Positions 47,338-56,628 of a DNA stretch of 64,000 nucleotides are shown in pieces. A program made the translations under genes and the position numbers. This stretch comes from Mycoplana dimorpha (GTDB taxonomy: Bacteria > Pseudomonadota > Alphaproteobacteria > Rhizobiales > Rhizobiaceae), in contig NZ_PZZZ01000003.1 in assembly GCF_003046475.1 (NCBI RefSeq), positions 186,001 through 250,000 of the forward strand. Direction: 5' to 3'. A model generated the notes under the pieces. That model was not told the origin of the DNA. It did not search any database and saw nothing but the letters and a program-made list of their open reading frames with translations. Numbering within the stretch: position 1 is the stretch's first letter; every line of letters starts with the position of its first letter.

Positions 47338-49227
47338 ATGGCCAATGTTGCGACAGCGGAGGGCCGCAGGGCCGGCCCCATGTCAAGCGAGGAGAAGAAG
47401 GTCATCTTCGCCTCCTCGCTCGGTACCGTCTTCGAATGGTATGACTTCTATCTCTACGGCTCGCTGGCCGTCTTCATCGGCGCGGCCTTCTTCAGCGACT
47501 ATCCGGAAACGACGCGCAACATCTTCGCGCTGCTGGCCTTTGCCGCCGGTTTCCTCGTGCGCCCGTTCGGCGCGCTGGTCTTCGGCCGCCTCGGCGACCT
47601 CGTCGGCCGCAAGTACACCTTCCTGGTCACCATCCTGATCATGGGTCTGTCGACCTTCCTGGTCGGCATCCTGCCCGGATCGGCCTCGATCGGCATCGCC
47701 GCCCCGATCGCGCTCTTGGCACTGCGCATGCTGCAGGGCTTGGCGCTCGGCGGTGAATACGGGGGCGCTGCGACCTACGTGGCCGAGCACGCCCCGCATG
47801 GCCGCCGCGGCTACTTCACCTCCTGGATCCAGACCACGGCGACGCTTGGCCTGTTCCTGTCGCTGGTCGTCATCCTCGGCGTCCAGTTCATGCTCGGCAA
47901 GGAAGCCTTCGCCGCCTGGGGCTGGCGCATTCCCTTCCTCGTCTCCGTCGTGCTCCTCGGCATCTCCGTCTGGATCCGCCTGAAGATGAACGAATCGCCC
48001 GCCTTCAAGAAGATGAAGGAAGAGGGCAAGGGCTCCAAGGCGCCGCTGACGGAAGCCTTCGGCCAGTGGCGCAACGCCAAGATCGCGCTCTTGGCGCTGT
48101 TCGGCGCCGTCGTCGGCCAGGCCGTCGTCTGGTACTCCGGACAGTTCTACGCGCTGTTCTTCCTGACCGGCGTGCTGAAGGTGGAAGGCCAGTCGGCCAA
48201 CATCATGGTCGCCGTCTCGCTGCTGCTCGGTACCGGCTTCTTCGTCTTCTTTGGCTGGCTCTCCGACAAGGTCGGCCGCAAGCCGATCATCATGGCCGGC
48301 CTGCTTCTGGCCATCCTGACCTACTTCCCGCTGTTCAAGGCGCTGACCTGGGCCGGCAATCCGGCGCTCGCCCAGGCCCAGGCAACGGTGCGGGCGACCG
48401 TCACCGCGGCCCCCGGCGACTGCAAGTTCCAGTTCAACCCGACCGGCACGGCGAAGTTCACCACCTCGTGCGACATCGCCACCGCGTTCCTGACCAAGAA
48501 TTCGGTGCCCTATGACGTCGTGACTACGGCTGCGGCCGGCACGCCGGCGACCGTGAAGATCGGCGAGAAGACGATCAGCAGCTTCGACGCCATCGCCGCC
48601 GGCGACCAGGCCAAGGCGCAGACCGCCGCCTTCGAGAAGCAGGTCAACATGGCGCTGCACGATGCCGGCTACCCGCTGGTGCGCGCCGCCGCCAAGGTGC
48701 CGGACGCCAAGCTGGACGCCTTCGTCGCCGCAAACCCGGAACTGAGCCTCGACGCCGCGGCCATCCGCGCCGGCGACAAGGCGACCATGACGGGCGCGGA
48801 CCTCGTCGCCGCCAAGCTGATGACGGCCGACGAAGCCAAGGGCGTCGACAACATGGCGGTGTTCACGATCGCCAACGGCGGCGCCTACACGATGGTTGCC
48901 GACCCGGCGGCGGTCAACTGGATCAAGGTCATCGCCGTGCTGACCGTCCTGGTCATCTACGTGACCATGGTCTACGGCCCGATCGCGGCCCTGCTGGTCG
49001 AACTGTTCCCGACCCGCATCCGCTACACCGGCATGTCGCTGCCCTATCACATCGGCAATGGCTGGTTCGGCGGCCTGCTGCCGGCGACCGCCTTTGCGAT
49101 GAGCGCCGCCAGGGGCGACATCTACTACGGCCTCTGGTACCCGATCGTCTTCGCCGCGATCACGCTCGTCATCGGCCTGCTGTTCCTGCCGGAAACAAAG
49201 GACCGGGATATCCACGCGATGGATTGA
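47338..49227 (+). CDS. MFS transporter, MHS (metabolite:H+ symporter) family, with large periplasmic insertion
   Basis: A 629-residue inner-membrane protein. The N-terminal half is typical of the MHS family (ShiA/KgtP/ProP-like): SLGTVFEWYDFYLYGSLAVF, GRLGDLVGRKYTFLVTI, LQGLALGGEYGGAATYVAEH. After the segment LAILTYFPLFKALTW (about residue 340) comes a hydrophilic insertion of about 190 residues with two Cys (GDCKFQFN and FTTSCDIA), before the last membrane segments (VIAVLTVLVIYVTMVYGPIA). Most MHS proteins have about 430-550 residues. ATG 47338 has GGAGG eight bases upstream (an ATG five codons earlier overlaps that site). A good terminator follows. Substrate is probably an organic acid; not certain. 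Confidence 0.88.
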   Translation: MANVATAEGRRAGPMSSEEKKVIFASSLGTVFEWYDFYLYGSLAVFIGAAFFSDYPETTRNIFALLAFAAGFLVRPFGALVFGRLGDLVGRKYTFLVTILIMGLSTFLVGILPGSASIGIAAPIALLALRMLQGLALGGEYGGAATYVAEHAPHGRRGYFTSWIQTTATLGLFLSLVVILGVQFMLGKEAFAAWGWRIPFLVSVVLLGISVWIRLKMNESPAFKKMKEEGKGSKAPLTEAFGQWRNAKIALLALFGAVVGQAVVWYSGQFYALFFLTGVLKVEGQSANIMVAVSLLLGTGFFVFFGWLSDKVGRKPIIMAGLLLAILTYFPLFKALTWAGNPALAQAQATVRATVTAAPGDCKFQFNPTGTAKFTTSCDIATAFLTKNSVPYDVVTTAAAGTPATVKIGEKTISSFDAIAAGDQAKAQTAAFEKQVNMALHDAGYPLVRAAAKVPDAKLDAFVAANPELSLDAAAIRAGDKATMTGADLVAAKLMTADEAKGVDNMAVFTIANGGAYTMVADPAAVNWIKVIAVLTVLVIYVTMVYGPIAALLVELFPTRIRYTGMSLPYHIGNGWFGGLLPATAFAMSAARGDIYYGLWYPIVFAAITLVIGLLFLPETKDRDIHAMD

Positions 49228-49252
49228 TCCAACGATGTAATCCCGACAAGCG

Positions 49253-49283
49253 ACCGGCGCGTGGCCACACGCGCCGGTTTTTC
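49253..49283 (+). terminator. Rho-independent terminator of the MHS transporter gene
   Basis: ACCGGCGCGTG (49253-49263) and CACGCGCCGGT (49268-49278) form an 11-base stem with a GCCA loop, followed by TTTTTCG. It lies 26 bases past the transporter stop and overlaps the end region of the convergent PAP2 gene. Confidence 0.92.
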
Positions 49284-49290
49284 GTTGTCG

Positions 49291-49989
49291 TCAATCCTTT
49301 GCCGGGGCGTCGAAGTCCCGTTTGGGGACTGGCCATCCGGCGGCGTCGAGACGGAACAGCACGTTCCAGCGGGCGAACAGGAAGGCGGCCATCACCGCGC
49401 ACCACAGCCCGACCAGCAGCCCGGCTGCGACGTCGCTCGGATAATGGGCGCCGACGATCACCCGCGACACGCCGATCAGCAGCGCGCCTGCAAGAAACAG
49501 CGGCCGCAGCCGCGGCACGAGCAGCGCGAATGCCCCGAAGAACGAGCCGACCGCCGCCGAGTGGCCGGAGGGAAAGCTCTCGAACACCATGTTTCCGGTA
49601 AAGGGCGTCAGGCTGTAGGCGCCGAGCTCGACCAGCATTTCCGGCCGCGCCCGGCCGATCAGCGTCTTCAGGAGGTGGACGAGCGCGCTGGCGCTGCCGA
49701 TCGTGACGAAGAAATAGGAAAACAGCCGCATCGCCGTGCGCGCCCGGCCGGCGACCGTCTCGCTGCGACTGGCGTGATGGACGACGAAAGCCACGATCGC
49801 CAGGGATCCGGACCCGTAGATCATCCAGCGGAAGGTGCCGAAATCGGTGATCGTCCGGTTGAAGGTGACGATGGCCCCGGGCAGACCTTGCGCGTATTCC
49901 GACAGCTGCGCATCGAACGGGACGAGGGCGGCAACGAGCACGATGGCGGTGGTGAAGATCCACAGCGTGGAGGAAAGCGGCCGGTTCAT
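49291..49989 (-). CDS. PAP2 superfamily phosphatase
   Basis: A 232-residue membrane protein with about six hydrophobic segments. The three phosphatase motifs are KTLIGRARP (near residue 108), PSGHS (near 140) and SRVIVGAHYPSDV (near 180), which give the catalytic His and Asp and the phosphate-binding Arg and Lys. It could dephosphorylate undecaprenyl pyrophosphate, phosphatidic acid or a lipid-linked sugar. The gene stands alone. Confidence 0.9.
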   Translation of the reverse strand: MNRPLSSTLWIFTTAIVLVAALVPFDAQLSEYAQGLPGAIVTFNRTITDFGTFRWMIYGSGSLAIVAFVVHHASRSETVAGRARTAMRLFSYFFVTIGSASALVHLLKTLIGRARPEMLVELGAYSLTPFTGNMVFESFPSGHSAAVGSFFGAFALLVPRLRPLFLAGALLIGVSRVIVGAHYPSDVAAGLLVGLWCAVMAAFLFARWNVLFRLDAAGWPVPKRDFDAPAKD

Positions 49990-50272
49990 GGGGGCTCCTG
50001 TTGCAAGCCCCGACCTTGGGCGCCGCCGCAGGCGTTTTCAAGATTGCGGCGAACTATTGGGGTAGGGGCGGGGGACCACGATCGACCTTGTCGCCGGGAT
50101 AGCAATTGTACCGTGGCGGCCATATCGGCCGGCCAATGGAAGGCCACCGAGCGAGCCCTTTCCCGGCGCTTTGCACCGGCCCCGCCCCGCGGGACGGCAG
50201 GTTAGGCTGCGTCAGCGTCGTAGGGGAGGGGCTGCTTGGTTCGGCATGGGGCGTGGTCACGCCCGCCCTTGA

Positions 50273-51385
50273 TCAGGCCGACAGTGCCTTGAACTCGGCG
50301 AGGATCGCGTCGCCCATCTCGGCGGTGCCGACCTTCGTGCAGCCCTCGGCCATGATGTCGCCGGTGCGGATGCCCTTCTCGAGCACGTTGGCGATCGCCT
50401 TCTCGAGATTGTCGGCCTCGGTCACGAGATTGAAGGAATAGCGCAGGCACATCGCGAAGGAGGCGATCATGGCGATCGGGTTGGCGATGCCCTTGCCGGC
50501 GATGTCGGGCGCCGAGCCGTGCACCGGCTCGTAGAGCGCCTTGCGCTTGCCGGTCTTCGGGTCCGGCGCGCCGAGCGAGGCCGACGGCAGCATGCCGAGC
50601 GAGCCGGTCAGCATGGCGGCGACGTCGGAGAGTATGTCGCCGAACAGGTTGTCGGTGACGATCACGTCGAACTGCTTCGGCGCCCGCACCAGCTGCATGC
50701 CGCCGGCGTCGGCCAGCATGTGCTCGAGCTGCACGTCGGAATAGGCGCGCTTGTGGGTCTCGGTCACGACCTGGTTCCACAGCACGCCCGACTTCATGAC
50801 GTTGCGCTTCTCCATCGAGCAGACGCGGTTGTTGCGGGTGCGGGCCAGCTCGAAGGCGACGCCGGCGATGCGCTCGATCTCGTAGGTGTCGTAGACCTGC
50901 GTGTCGATGCCGCGCTTCTGGCCGTTGCCGAGGTCGATGATCTCCTTCGGCTCGCCGAAATAGACGCCGCCGGTCAGCTCGCGCACGATCAGGATGTCGA
51001 GGCCCTCGACCAGCTCCGGCTTCAGCGACGAGGCGTTGGCGAGCGCCGGATAGCAGATCGCCGGGCGCAGGTTGGCAAACAGCTTCAGGTCCTTGCGCAG
51101 CCGCAGCAGGCCGGCCTCGGGGCGCACCTCGTAGGGCACCGCGTCCCACTTCGGACCGCCGACGGCGCCGAATAGCACGGCGTCGGCTTTGAGCGCCTTC
51201 TCCATGTCCGCTTCCGAGATCGCCGCGCCATGCGCGTCGTAGGCCGAGCCGCCGACGAGGCCCTCGTCGGTGACGAAGCCGGCGCCCTTTTCGGCGTTCA
51301 TGTAGGCGATGATCTTGCGGACTTCCGCCATGGCTTCCGGGCCGATGCCGTCGCCGGGCAGGAGGAGGAGGTTGCGCTCTGTCAT
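50273..51385 (-). CDS. leuB: 3-isopropylmalate dehydrogenase
   Basis: A 370-residue enzyme of the isocitrate/isopropylmalate dehydrogenase family, third step of leucine biosynthesis. [19 protein letters not shown] opens the protein; [17 protein letters not shown] gives the substrate-binding arginines; [20 protein letters not shown] holds the metal-binding Asp residues; [20 protein letters not shown] completes the NAD site. It stands alone; 230 bases of featureless sequence separate it from the PAP2 gene. Confidence 0.96.
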   Translation of the reverse strand: MTERNLLLLPGDGIGPEAMAEVRKIIAYMNAEKGAGFVTDEGLVGGSAYDAHGAAISEADMEKALKADAVLFGAVGGPKWDAVPYEVRPEAGLLRLRKDLKLFANLRPAICYPALANASSLKPELVEGLDILIVRELTGGVYFGEPKEIIDLGNGQKRGIDTQVYDTYEIERIAGVAFELARTRNNRVCSMEKRNVMKSGVLWNQVVTETHKRAYSDVQLEHMLADAGGMQLVRAPKQFDVIVTDNLFGDILSDVAAMLTGSLGMLPSASLGAPDPKTGKRKALYEPVHGSAPDIAGKGIANPIAMIASFAMCLRYSFNLVTEADNLEKAIANVLEKGIRTGDIMAEGCTKVGTAEMGDAILAEFKALSA

Positions 51386-51599
51386 GGGAGATTCCTTCTC
51401 GAAAAAAGCGGGTTCGCGGGGTTCTTAGCGCAACTTCCGTTCAAGGCAAATCGCGGCGGCGAAAGAAATTTGCGTCGCCGACGCCGCCGACCGATTGACG
51501 CCCGTGCCCACGCGCTACGCTTTCCGCCGGCCCGTTTCCGTTGCAGGATGGTCCTTGCCGGCCCGGCGTCCGGGCATCGCATAATGAGGAGAACCCGCC

Positions 51600-51998
51600 A
51601 TGAAGATCGAGCCTTGCGGCAGCCGCCCGTCCGCGACCCCATCCGCCGATTATTTCACCGGTCGCGTCCGGCAGGATCCGATCATCGAGGCGCCCGAGCC
51701 GTCTCGGCTTCGCGCCGTGACGGTGACCTTCGAGCCGGGCGCGCGCACCGTCTGGCACACCCACCCGCTCGGCCAGACGCTGGTCGTCACCGCCGGTAAG
51801 GGGCTGGTGCAGAGCTGGGGCGGCCCCGTGAGGGATATCCGCGCCGGCGACACCGTCTGGTTCGAACCGGGCGAAAAGCACTGGCATGGCGCAGCACCCG
51901 ACACCGCGCTGACCCACATCGCGCTGCAGGAGGCGCTGGACGGCAAGGCCGTCGACTGGCTGGAACCGGTCTCAGACGCGCAATATGCCGGCGCGTGA
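51600..51998 (+). CDS. Cupin domain-containing protein
   Basis: A 132-residue single-domain cupin. The first motif is [13 protein letters not shown] with two His; the second is [17 protein letters not shown]. Length and motifs match the quercetin dioxygenase-like or carboxymuconolactone-associated cupins. Its substrate is unknown. It is divergent from leuB and followed, on the other strand, by the puuB terminator. Confidence 0.85.
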   Translation: MKIEPCGSRPSATPSADYFTGRVRQDPIIEAPEPSRLRAVTVTFEPGARTVWHTHPLGQTLVVTAGKGLVQSWGGPVRDIRAGDTVWFEPGEKHWHGAAPDTALTHIALQEALDGKAVDWLEPVSDAQYAGA

Positions 51999-52063
51999 GC
52001 TGCCCTGAAGCATTTCACCCGAGGCCTACATCGGTTCCGGGGCAAGGGCATGCATTACAACAA

Positions 52064-52105
52064 AAACGAAAAGCAGATCGCGTGAAAGACTTCCACGCGA
52101 TCTGC
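52064..52105 (-). terminator. Rho-independent terminator of puuAB
   Basis: On the minus strand GCAGATCGCGTG (52105-52094) and CACGCGATCTGC (52084-52073) form a 12-base perfect stem with a nine-base loop, followed by TTTTCGTTTTTG. It begins 8 bases past the puuB stop. A related AAAGCGGATCGCGTGAA occurs after the amidase gene near 35941, so the element may derive from a dispersed repeat. Confidence 0.9.
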
Positions 52106-52112
52106 GGTGGGC

Positions 52113-53420
52113 TCAGAGCCCGAAGGCGTCCTTGAACTGGTACCACCAGGAGCCGATCGTCGAATACTGGGCGCGGAACATGCGGCCGCCGGGGAAGGGA
52201 ATCCACGGCAGCTTCTCGAACCGGCTGAACCGGCTGACGTCGCCATGGATCGCTTCGCTCAGGATCTTGCCGAACAGGTGCGAGCCGGTGACGCCGTGGC
52301 CGCTGTAGCCATGGGCGAAATAGGTGTTCTTGCCGATCTTGCCCATCTGCGGCACCCGCGAGAAGGAGAGCGCGAAGTTGCCACTCCAGGCATAGTCGAT
52401 CTTCACGCCCTTCAGCGACGGGAAAACCTTTTCCAGGTTGGGACGGATCTTCGCCCGCACGTCCGCCGGGTCGGTGCCGCCATAGACGGTGCCGCCGCCG
52501 AAGATCATGCGCTTGTCGGCCGAGAGCCGGAAATAGTCGAGGATGTAGCGCACGTCCTCGACGCACGTGTCGGACGGGATCAGCGCGTCGGCGCGATCGC
52601 CGAGCGGCTCGGTGGCGATCATCTGCGTCGAGACCGGCATGACGCGCGAAACCAGCTTCGGCACCACATTGCCGAGATAGGCGTTGCCGCAGAGCACGGC
52701 GACGTCAGCGATGACGCGTCCCCTCGCGGTATGGATGACCGGCTTGTCCGCCTCGTGCTCGACCCTGGTCACCGGCGACTGCTCGTAGACGATGCCGCCG
52801 AGCGATTCGAGAGCCTTGGCCTCGCCGAGAACGAGATTGAGGGGATGCATGTGGCCGCCGGTCGTATCCAGCATGCCGCCGACATAGGCGTCGGTGTTCA
52901 CCAGCTTTCGCATCGCCGCCTTGTCGAGCAGCTGGTGGTCGTTCATGCCGTAGCGCTCCCAGAGCGCCTTCTTGTGCTCCAGTTCCTTCATGTGCGCCGA
53001 GGTATAGGCGGCGTAGATGTTGCCGTCCTTCAGGTCGCAGTCGATGCCGTACTGGGCGACGATGCGGCGGATGATCTTGCCGCCCTCCTGCACGAGGCTG
53101 CCGACGAAGGCGCCGGCCTCCTCGCCGTAGCGGCGCCGGATCGTGTCGAGGCTGGCGTTCAGGCCGTTGACGATCTGGCCGCCATTGCGCCCCGAGGCGC
53201 CCCAGCCGACGCCGGCGCCCTCGACGACGACGACCTTGTAGCCCTTTTCGGCGAGGTGGATTGCGGTCGACAGGCCGGAATAGCCGGCGCCGAGCACCGC
53301 CACGTCGGCCCGCACCTCGCCCTCGAGGATTTTCGGCGTGCGGATGATGTTGCGCGAGGCGGCGTAGTAGCTGTCGGGATAGCGGCCGTCGCCGGCATAG
53401 GATCGTGTGTCGTTGGCCAT
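52113..53420 (-). CDS. puuB: FAD-dependent oxidoreductase, gamma-glutamylputrescine oxidase-like
   Basis: A 435-residue DAO-family flavoenzyme. The FAD motif VAVLGAGYSGLSTAIHLAEKG begins near residue 33, followed by GVGWGASGRNGGQIVNG, a segment typical of PuuB. The C-terminus has AHGYSGHGVTGSHLFG. It should oxidise the gamma-glutamylated amine produced by the adjacent glutamine synthetase-like enzyme. The ATG at 53420 overlaps the puuA stop by one base. No puuC or puuD gene lies beside it. The gene symbol is by family and context. Confidence 0.86.
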   Translation of the reverse strand: MANDTRSYAGDGRYPDSYYAASRNIIRTPKILEGEVRADVAVLGAGYSGLSTAIHLAEKGYKVVVVEGAGVGWGASGRNGGQIVNGLNASLDTIRRRYGEEAGAFVGSLVQEGGKIIRRIVAQYGIDCDLKDGNIYAAYTSAHMKELEHKKALWERYGMNDHQLLDKAAMRKLVNTDAYVGGMLDTTGGHMHPLNLVLGEAKALESLGGIVYEQSPVTRVEHEADKPVIHTARGRVIADVAVLCGNAYLGNVVPKLVSRVMPVSTQMIATEPLGDRADALIPSDTCVEDVRYILDYFRLSADKRMIFGGGTVYGGTDPADVRAKIRPNLEKVFPSLKGVKIDYAWSGNFALSFSRVPQMGKIGKNTYFAHGYSGHGVTGSHLFGKILSEAIHGDVSRFSRFEKLPWIPFPGGRMFRAQYSTIGSWWYQFKDAFGL

Positions 53421-54781
53421 CAGACGATTTCCAGGTAAGCGCTGAACTCGAAGTCGGTGACTTGCTCGGCGAAGCCGGCGATCTCCTGCCGCTTGCAGGC
53501 GATCAGCATCGAGCGGAAGTCGGGATCGAAGATCTCCGATACGATCGAGCCGTTTTCGAAGGCGCTCACCGCCGAACCCCATTCGCTCGGGATGCGCGGC
53601 GCCTTCATCTGGTAGGCGCTGCCGACGACCGGCGGCGGCGGCTCCCACTTGTTGCGGATGCCCATCAGCGCGGCGCCGAGGATTCCGGCCATGACGAGAT
53701 AGGGGTTGGCGTCGGCGCCGGCGACCCGGTGCTCGATGCGGCGGGCCGCGGGGTTGCCGCCTGGGATGCGGATCGCCGCGGTGCGGTTCTCATAGCCCCA
53801 GGTGATCGACGTCGGCGCATGGGTATCGGGCCGCAGCCGCCGGTAGGAATTGTAGTGCGGCGCAAACAACAGCGTCGTCTCCGCCATGCCGCGCGTCAGG
53901 CCGGCCACCGCGTGGCGCAGGATGTCGGAGCCCTGTTCGGTGCCGTCGTCGAAGACGTTCCTGCCGGCCTCGTCGACGAGGCTGAAGTGCACGTGCATGC
54001 CGCTGCCCGAGCGCAGGCCGTAGGGCTTGGCCATGAAGGTGGCGGCGAAGCCGTGCTTGCGGGCCACGCCCTTGATGATGCGCTTGAAGAAAAGCGCATC
54101 GTCGGCGGCCTTCAGCGGATCGTCCGAATGCACCAGGTTGATCTCGAACTGGCCGATGCCGTTCTCGGCGACGGCGGAGTCGGCCGGCACGTTCTGCCGC
54201 TCGCATTCGGCATAGACGTCGGAGAAGAACTGGCCGAAGTCGTCCAGCTCGTCGATCGACAGGATCGCGTCGGAATCGAGGCGCTTGCCGGTATAGGGCG
54301 AGATCGGCGGCTCGGCATGATCCGGCTCCGGATCGATCAGGTAGAACTCCATCTCGGAGGCGACCACCGGCCGCAGCCCCAGTTCGTGATACTGGCGGAC
54401 GATATGGGCCAGCGCCTGGCGCGGGTCGGCGAGGAACGGCTCGCCGTCCTCCTTGAACAGCCACAGCGGCACGACGGCGCTCGGCTTCAGCGTCCAGCCG
54501 ACCGGCAGGGCGCCGCGGCCCGTCGGGCTGCAGACGCCGTCCTGGTCGCCGCTGGTGAACACCTGCGACGAATTGACGATGTCCTCGCCCCAGACGTCGA
54601 CGCCGACGATCGACAGCGGCATGCGGATGCCGCCCTCCAGCACCTTCTTCGCCTGGCCAACCGGCACGCGCTTTCCGCGCAGGATCCCGTTCAGGTCGCA
54701 GACCACCGCCTGGATGCTTTCCACCGACTCCGCATTGATGAGCCAGTCGTTCCCCGCTGAATTCGTCATTGATTTTTCCAT
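53420..54781 (-). CDS. puuA: Glutamine synthetase family protein, gamma-glutamylputrescine synthetase-like
   Basis: A 453-residue member of the glutamine synthetase family. It has the catalytic domain signatures GSGMHVHFSLVDEAGRNVF, LAGLTRGMAETTLLFAPHYN-like and GYENRTAAIRIPGG. The N-terminal beta-Grasp part (VVCDLNGILRGKRVPVG) is that of the PuuA branch rather than GlnA. It attaches glutamate to an amine such as putrescine using ATP. The start is ATG 54781 or 54769; the operator-like palindrome starts one base before 54781, so the mRNA leader is very short or the downstream Met, with GGAAAAA in front, is used. Confidence 0.85.
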   Translation of the reverse strand: MEKSMTNSAGNDWLINAESVESIQAVVCDLNGILRGKRVPVGQAKKVLEGGIRMPLSIVGVDVWGEDIVNSSQVFTSGDQDGVCSPTGRGALPVGWTLKPSAVVPLWLFKEDGEPFLADPRQALAHIVRQYHELGLRPVVASEMEFYLIDPEPDHAEPPISPYTGKRLDSDAILSIDELDDFGQFFSDVYAECERQNVPADSAVAENGIGQFEINLVHSDDPLKAADDALFFKRIIKGVARKHGFAATFMAKPYGLRSGSGMHVHFSLVDEAGRNVFDDGTEQGSDILRHAVAGLTRGMAETTLLFAPHYNSYRRLRPDTHAPTSITWGYENRTAAIRIPGGNPAARRIEHRVAGADANPYLVMAGILGAALMGIRNKWEPPPPVVGSAYQMKAPRIPSEWGSAVSAFENGSIVSEIFDPDFRSMLIACKRQEIAGFAEQVTDFEFSAYLEIV

Positions 54782-54807
54782 ATCACATATTTATTATTGT
54801 GATCACA
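54782..54807. promoter_or_regulatory. Operator-like palindromes between puuA and gntR
   Basis: ATCACA (54782-54787) and TGTGAT (54798-54803) form an inverted repeat; the second arm continues as a perfect TGTGATCACA at 54798-54807. FadR-type GntR proteins bind TTGTNNNACAA-like sites, so the adjacent GntR regulator is the likely ligand, controlling puuA and itself. The sequence also is close to half of a CRP site; that is less likely given the neighbours. Confidence 0.5.
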
Positions 54808-54907
54808 TTTTGAAGATATGCACACTTTCTTGTTACCGGTCAAGCTGGTAAGAGCGAAGCAGAGGCGGGGCCGGAAACAGCGGTGCCCAGGCGGCCGGGA
54901 GGGAACG

Positions 54908-55603
54908 TTGGGAGCATTGAAACTGGCGCCGCTTGCTCGGCCGGACGGAATGCCCACCCACGAATACGCGCATCGACGGCTGCGCCAGGCGATCATGGTC
55001 GGTTCCATCCGCCCGGGGGAATCCCTCACCATCCGCGGCATCGCCGAGGCGATGGAGAGCAGTCCCACTCCCGTGCGCGAGGCGCTGCGGCGGCTTTCCT
55101 CCGAAGGGGCGCTGAAGGTGCTCGACAATCGCCGCATCATGGTGCCGAAGATGACCGCCGACCGGTTCGGCGAACTGATGGCGCTCCGGGCGGTGCTGGA
55201 GCAGCATGGCGCCCGCCGCGCCGTCGGCCACATCACCGAACGGCAGATCGACCGGCTCGCCGAGATCGACCGGGCGCTGGACGACGCGATCGCCCGCAAG
55301 GACAAGGCGACGGCGCTGCTTTTGAATCAGGAGTTCCACCGCACCCTCTACACCGCCAATCCGGACCAGATGATCATGCCGATGGTCGAGAGCGTCTGGC
55401 TGCAGCTCGGCCCCTTCCTCGGCATTGCCATGGAACACGTGGCGCAGCTCTATGTCGTTGACCGGCACCAGGAGGCGATCGCAGCGCTCCGCAAGCGCGA
55501 CGAGGATGCCGTCGCCGCGGCAATCGCCGCCGACATCCGCGAGGGCATCGGCGGGTTCGACCGGGGCGCGATCGAAAATCTCCTCCGGCTGGCCGGCCAG
55601 TAG
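54908..55603 (+). CDS. GntR family transcriptional regulator (FCD/FadR subfamily)
   Basis: A 231-residue regulator with N-terminal winged helix (HEYAHRRLRQAIMVGSIRPG and SSPTPVREALRRLSSEGAL) and C-terminal FCD ligand domain (LNQEFHRTLYTANPDQM, with the metal-binding His). The TTG at 54908 has GGGAGG four bases upstream; an ATG 30 codons earlier (54818) would include a Lys/Arg-rich stretch without family support and an ATG at 54947 also is possible. It is divergent from puuA and, through the gap to 55774, precedes the SDR/oxidoreductase genes, so it may control both sides. Confidence 0.88.
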   Translation: MGALKLAPLARPDGMPTHEYAHRRLRQAIMVGSIRPGESLTIRGIAEAMESSPTPVREALRRLSSEGALKVLDNRRIMVPKMTADRFGELMALRAVLEQHGARRAVGHITERQIDRLAEIDRALDDAIARKDKATALLLNQEFHRTLYTANPDQMIMPMVESVWLQLGPFLGIAMEHVAQLYVVDRHQEAIAALRKRDEDAVAAAIAADIREGIGGFDRGAIENLLRLAGQ

Positions 55604-55773
55604 GGCGGTTCGCCGTCGCCGCCGGCGAGGGGCGGGAAGTCTGCCCATTTCGGTGCTTTCCTTTTGCCGTCCGGCGTGATCCTCTCGGGTACGGCTGCGC
55701 GGTGCTGGTGATCCGGCCGCGGCAGCCGGGACAAGCCGCGCAGACGACCTGCAGACGGGAAAGGATCAGAGCC

Positions 55774-56541
55774 ATGTCATTTCCATTGTTTGATCTTTCC
55801 GGGCGACGGGCTCTCGTCACCGGGGCGGGGCAGGGCATCGGCTTCGCCCTTGCCGAGGGGCTCGCCGCCCATGGCGCCAGCGTGCTGCTGAATGGCCGTT
55901 CCGCCGAAAAGCTGACCGGCGCGGTGCAGGCGCTGCGCGACAAGGGTTATGCGGCGCAGGCCGCCCCCTTCGACGTGACCGACGGCGCCGCCGCGGCGCA
56001 GATGGTCGCGGTGATCGAGGAGGAAACCGGCCCGATCGACATTCTCGTCAACAATGCCGGCATGCAGTTTCGCGCCCCGCTCGAGGACTTCCCCGTCGAG
56101 AAATGGGACGAGCTGCTGCGCACCAATGTCTCCAGCGTCTTCCATGTCTCCCGCGCCGTCGCCCGCCACATGATCGGACGCGGCCGCGGCAAGATCATCA
56201 ACATCGCCTCCGCCCAGAGCGAACTGGCGCGTCCCGGCATCGCTCCCTATACCGCGACCAAGGGCGCGGTGCGCAATCTCACGCGCGGCATGTGCGCCGA
56301 CTGGGCGCGGCACGGCCTGCAGGTCAACGCCATCGCGCCCGGCTATTTCCGCACACCGCTGAACCAGGCGCTGGTCGACGATCCGCAGTTCACCGGCTGG
56401 CTGAAGAAGCGCACCCCGGCAGGCCGCTGGGGCGAGGTCGGCGAACTGGTCGGCGCGGCCGTCTTCCTCGCCTCCGACGCCTCCTCCTTCGTCAACGGCC
56501 ATACGCTCTATGTCGACGGCGGCATCACCACCTCGCTGTGA
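55774..56541 (+). CDS. SDR family oxidoreductase, gluconate 5-dehydrogenase-like
   Basis: A 255-residue short-chain dehydrogenase. It has VTGAGQGIGFALAEGL, ILVNNAGMQFRAPLEDFP, IINIASAQSELARPGI with the catalytic Ser, and PYTATKGAVRNLTRG with Tyr and Lys. These features match Gno/IdnO-type 5-keto-gluconate reductases; other sugar or polyol substrates are possible. It is 170 bases after gntR and 87 bases before the FAD oxidoreductase, all on the plus strand. Confidence 0.82.
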   Translation: MSFPLFDLSGRRALVTGAGQGIGFALAEGLAAHGASVLLNGRSAEKLTGAVQALRDKGYAAQAAPFDVTDGAAAAQMVAVIEEETGPIDILVNNAGMQFRAPLEDFPVEKWDELLRTNVSSVFHVSRAVARHMIGRGRGKIINIASAQSELARPGIAPYTATKGAVRNLTRGMCADWARHGLQVNAIAPGYFRTPLNQALVDDPQFTGWLKKRTPAGRWGEVGELVGAAVFLASDASSFVNGHTLYVDGGITTSL

Positions 56542-56628
56542 CCGCCGCATGCGCTTTCGGTGCCTTGCGTCGGTGCCCGCCCGTGTGCATTGATCGGGGC
56601 AACGGCGGAGAGATTTGAGGCGGAGCAC

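Noticed and set aside
47383-49215. 610-codon minus-strand open frame opposite the MHS transporter
   Set aside because: Arises from the transporter codon bias; extremely charged and without a domain.
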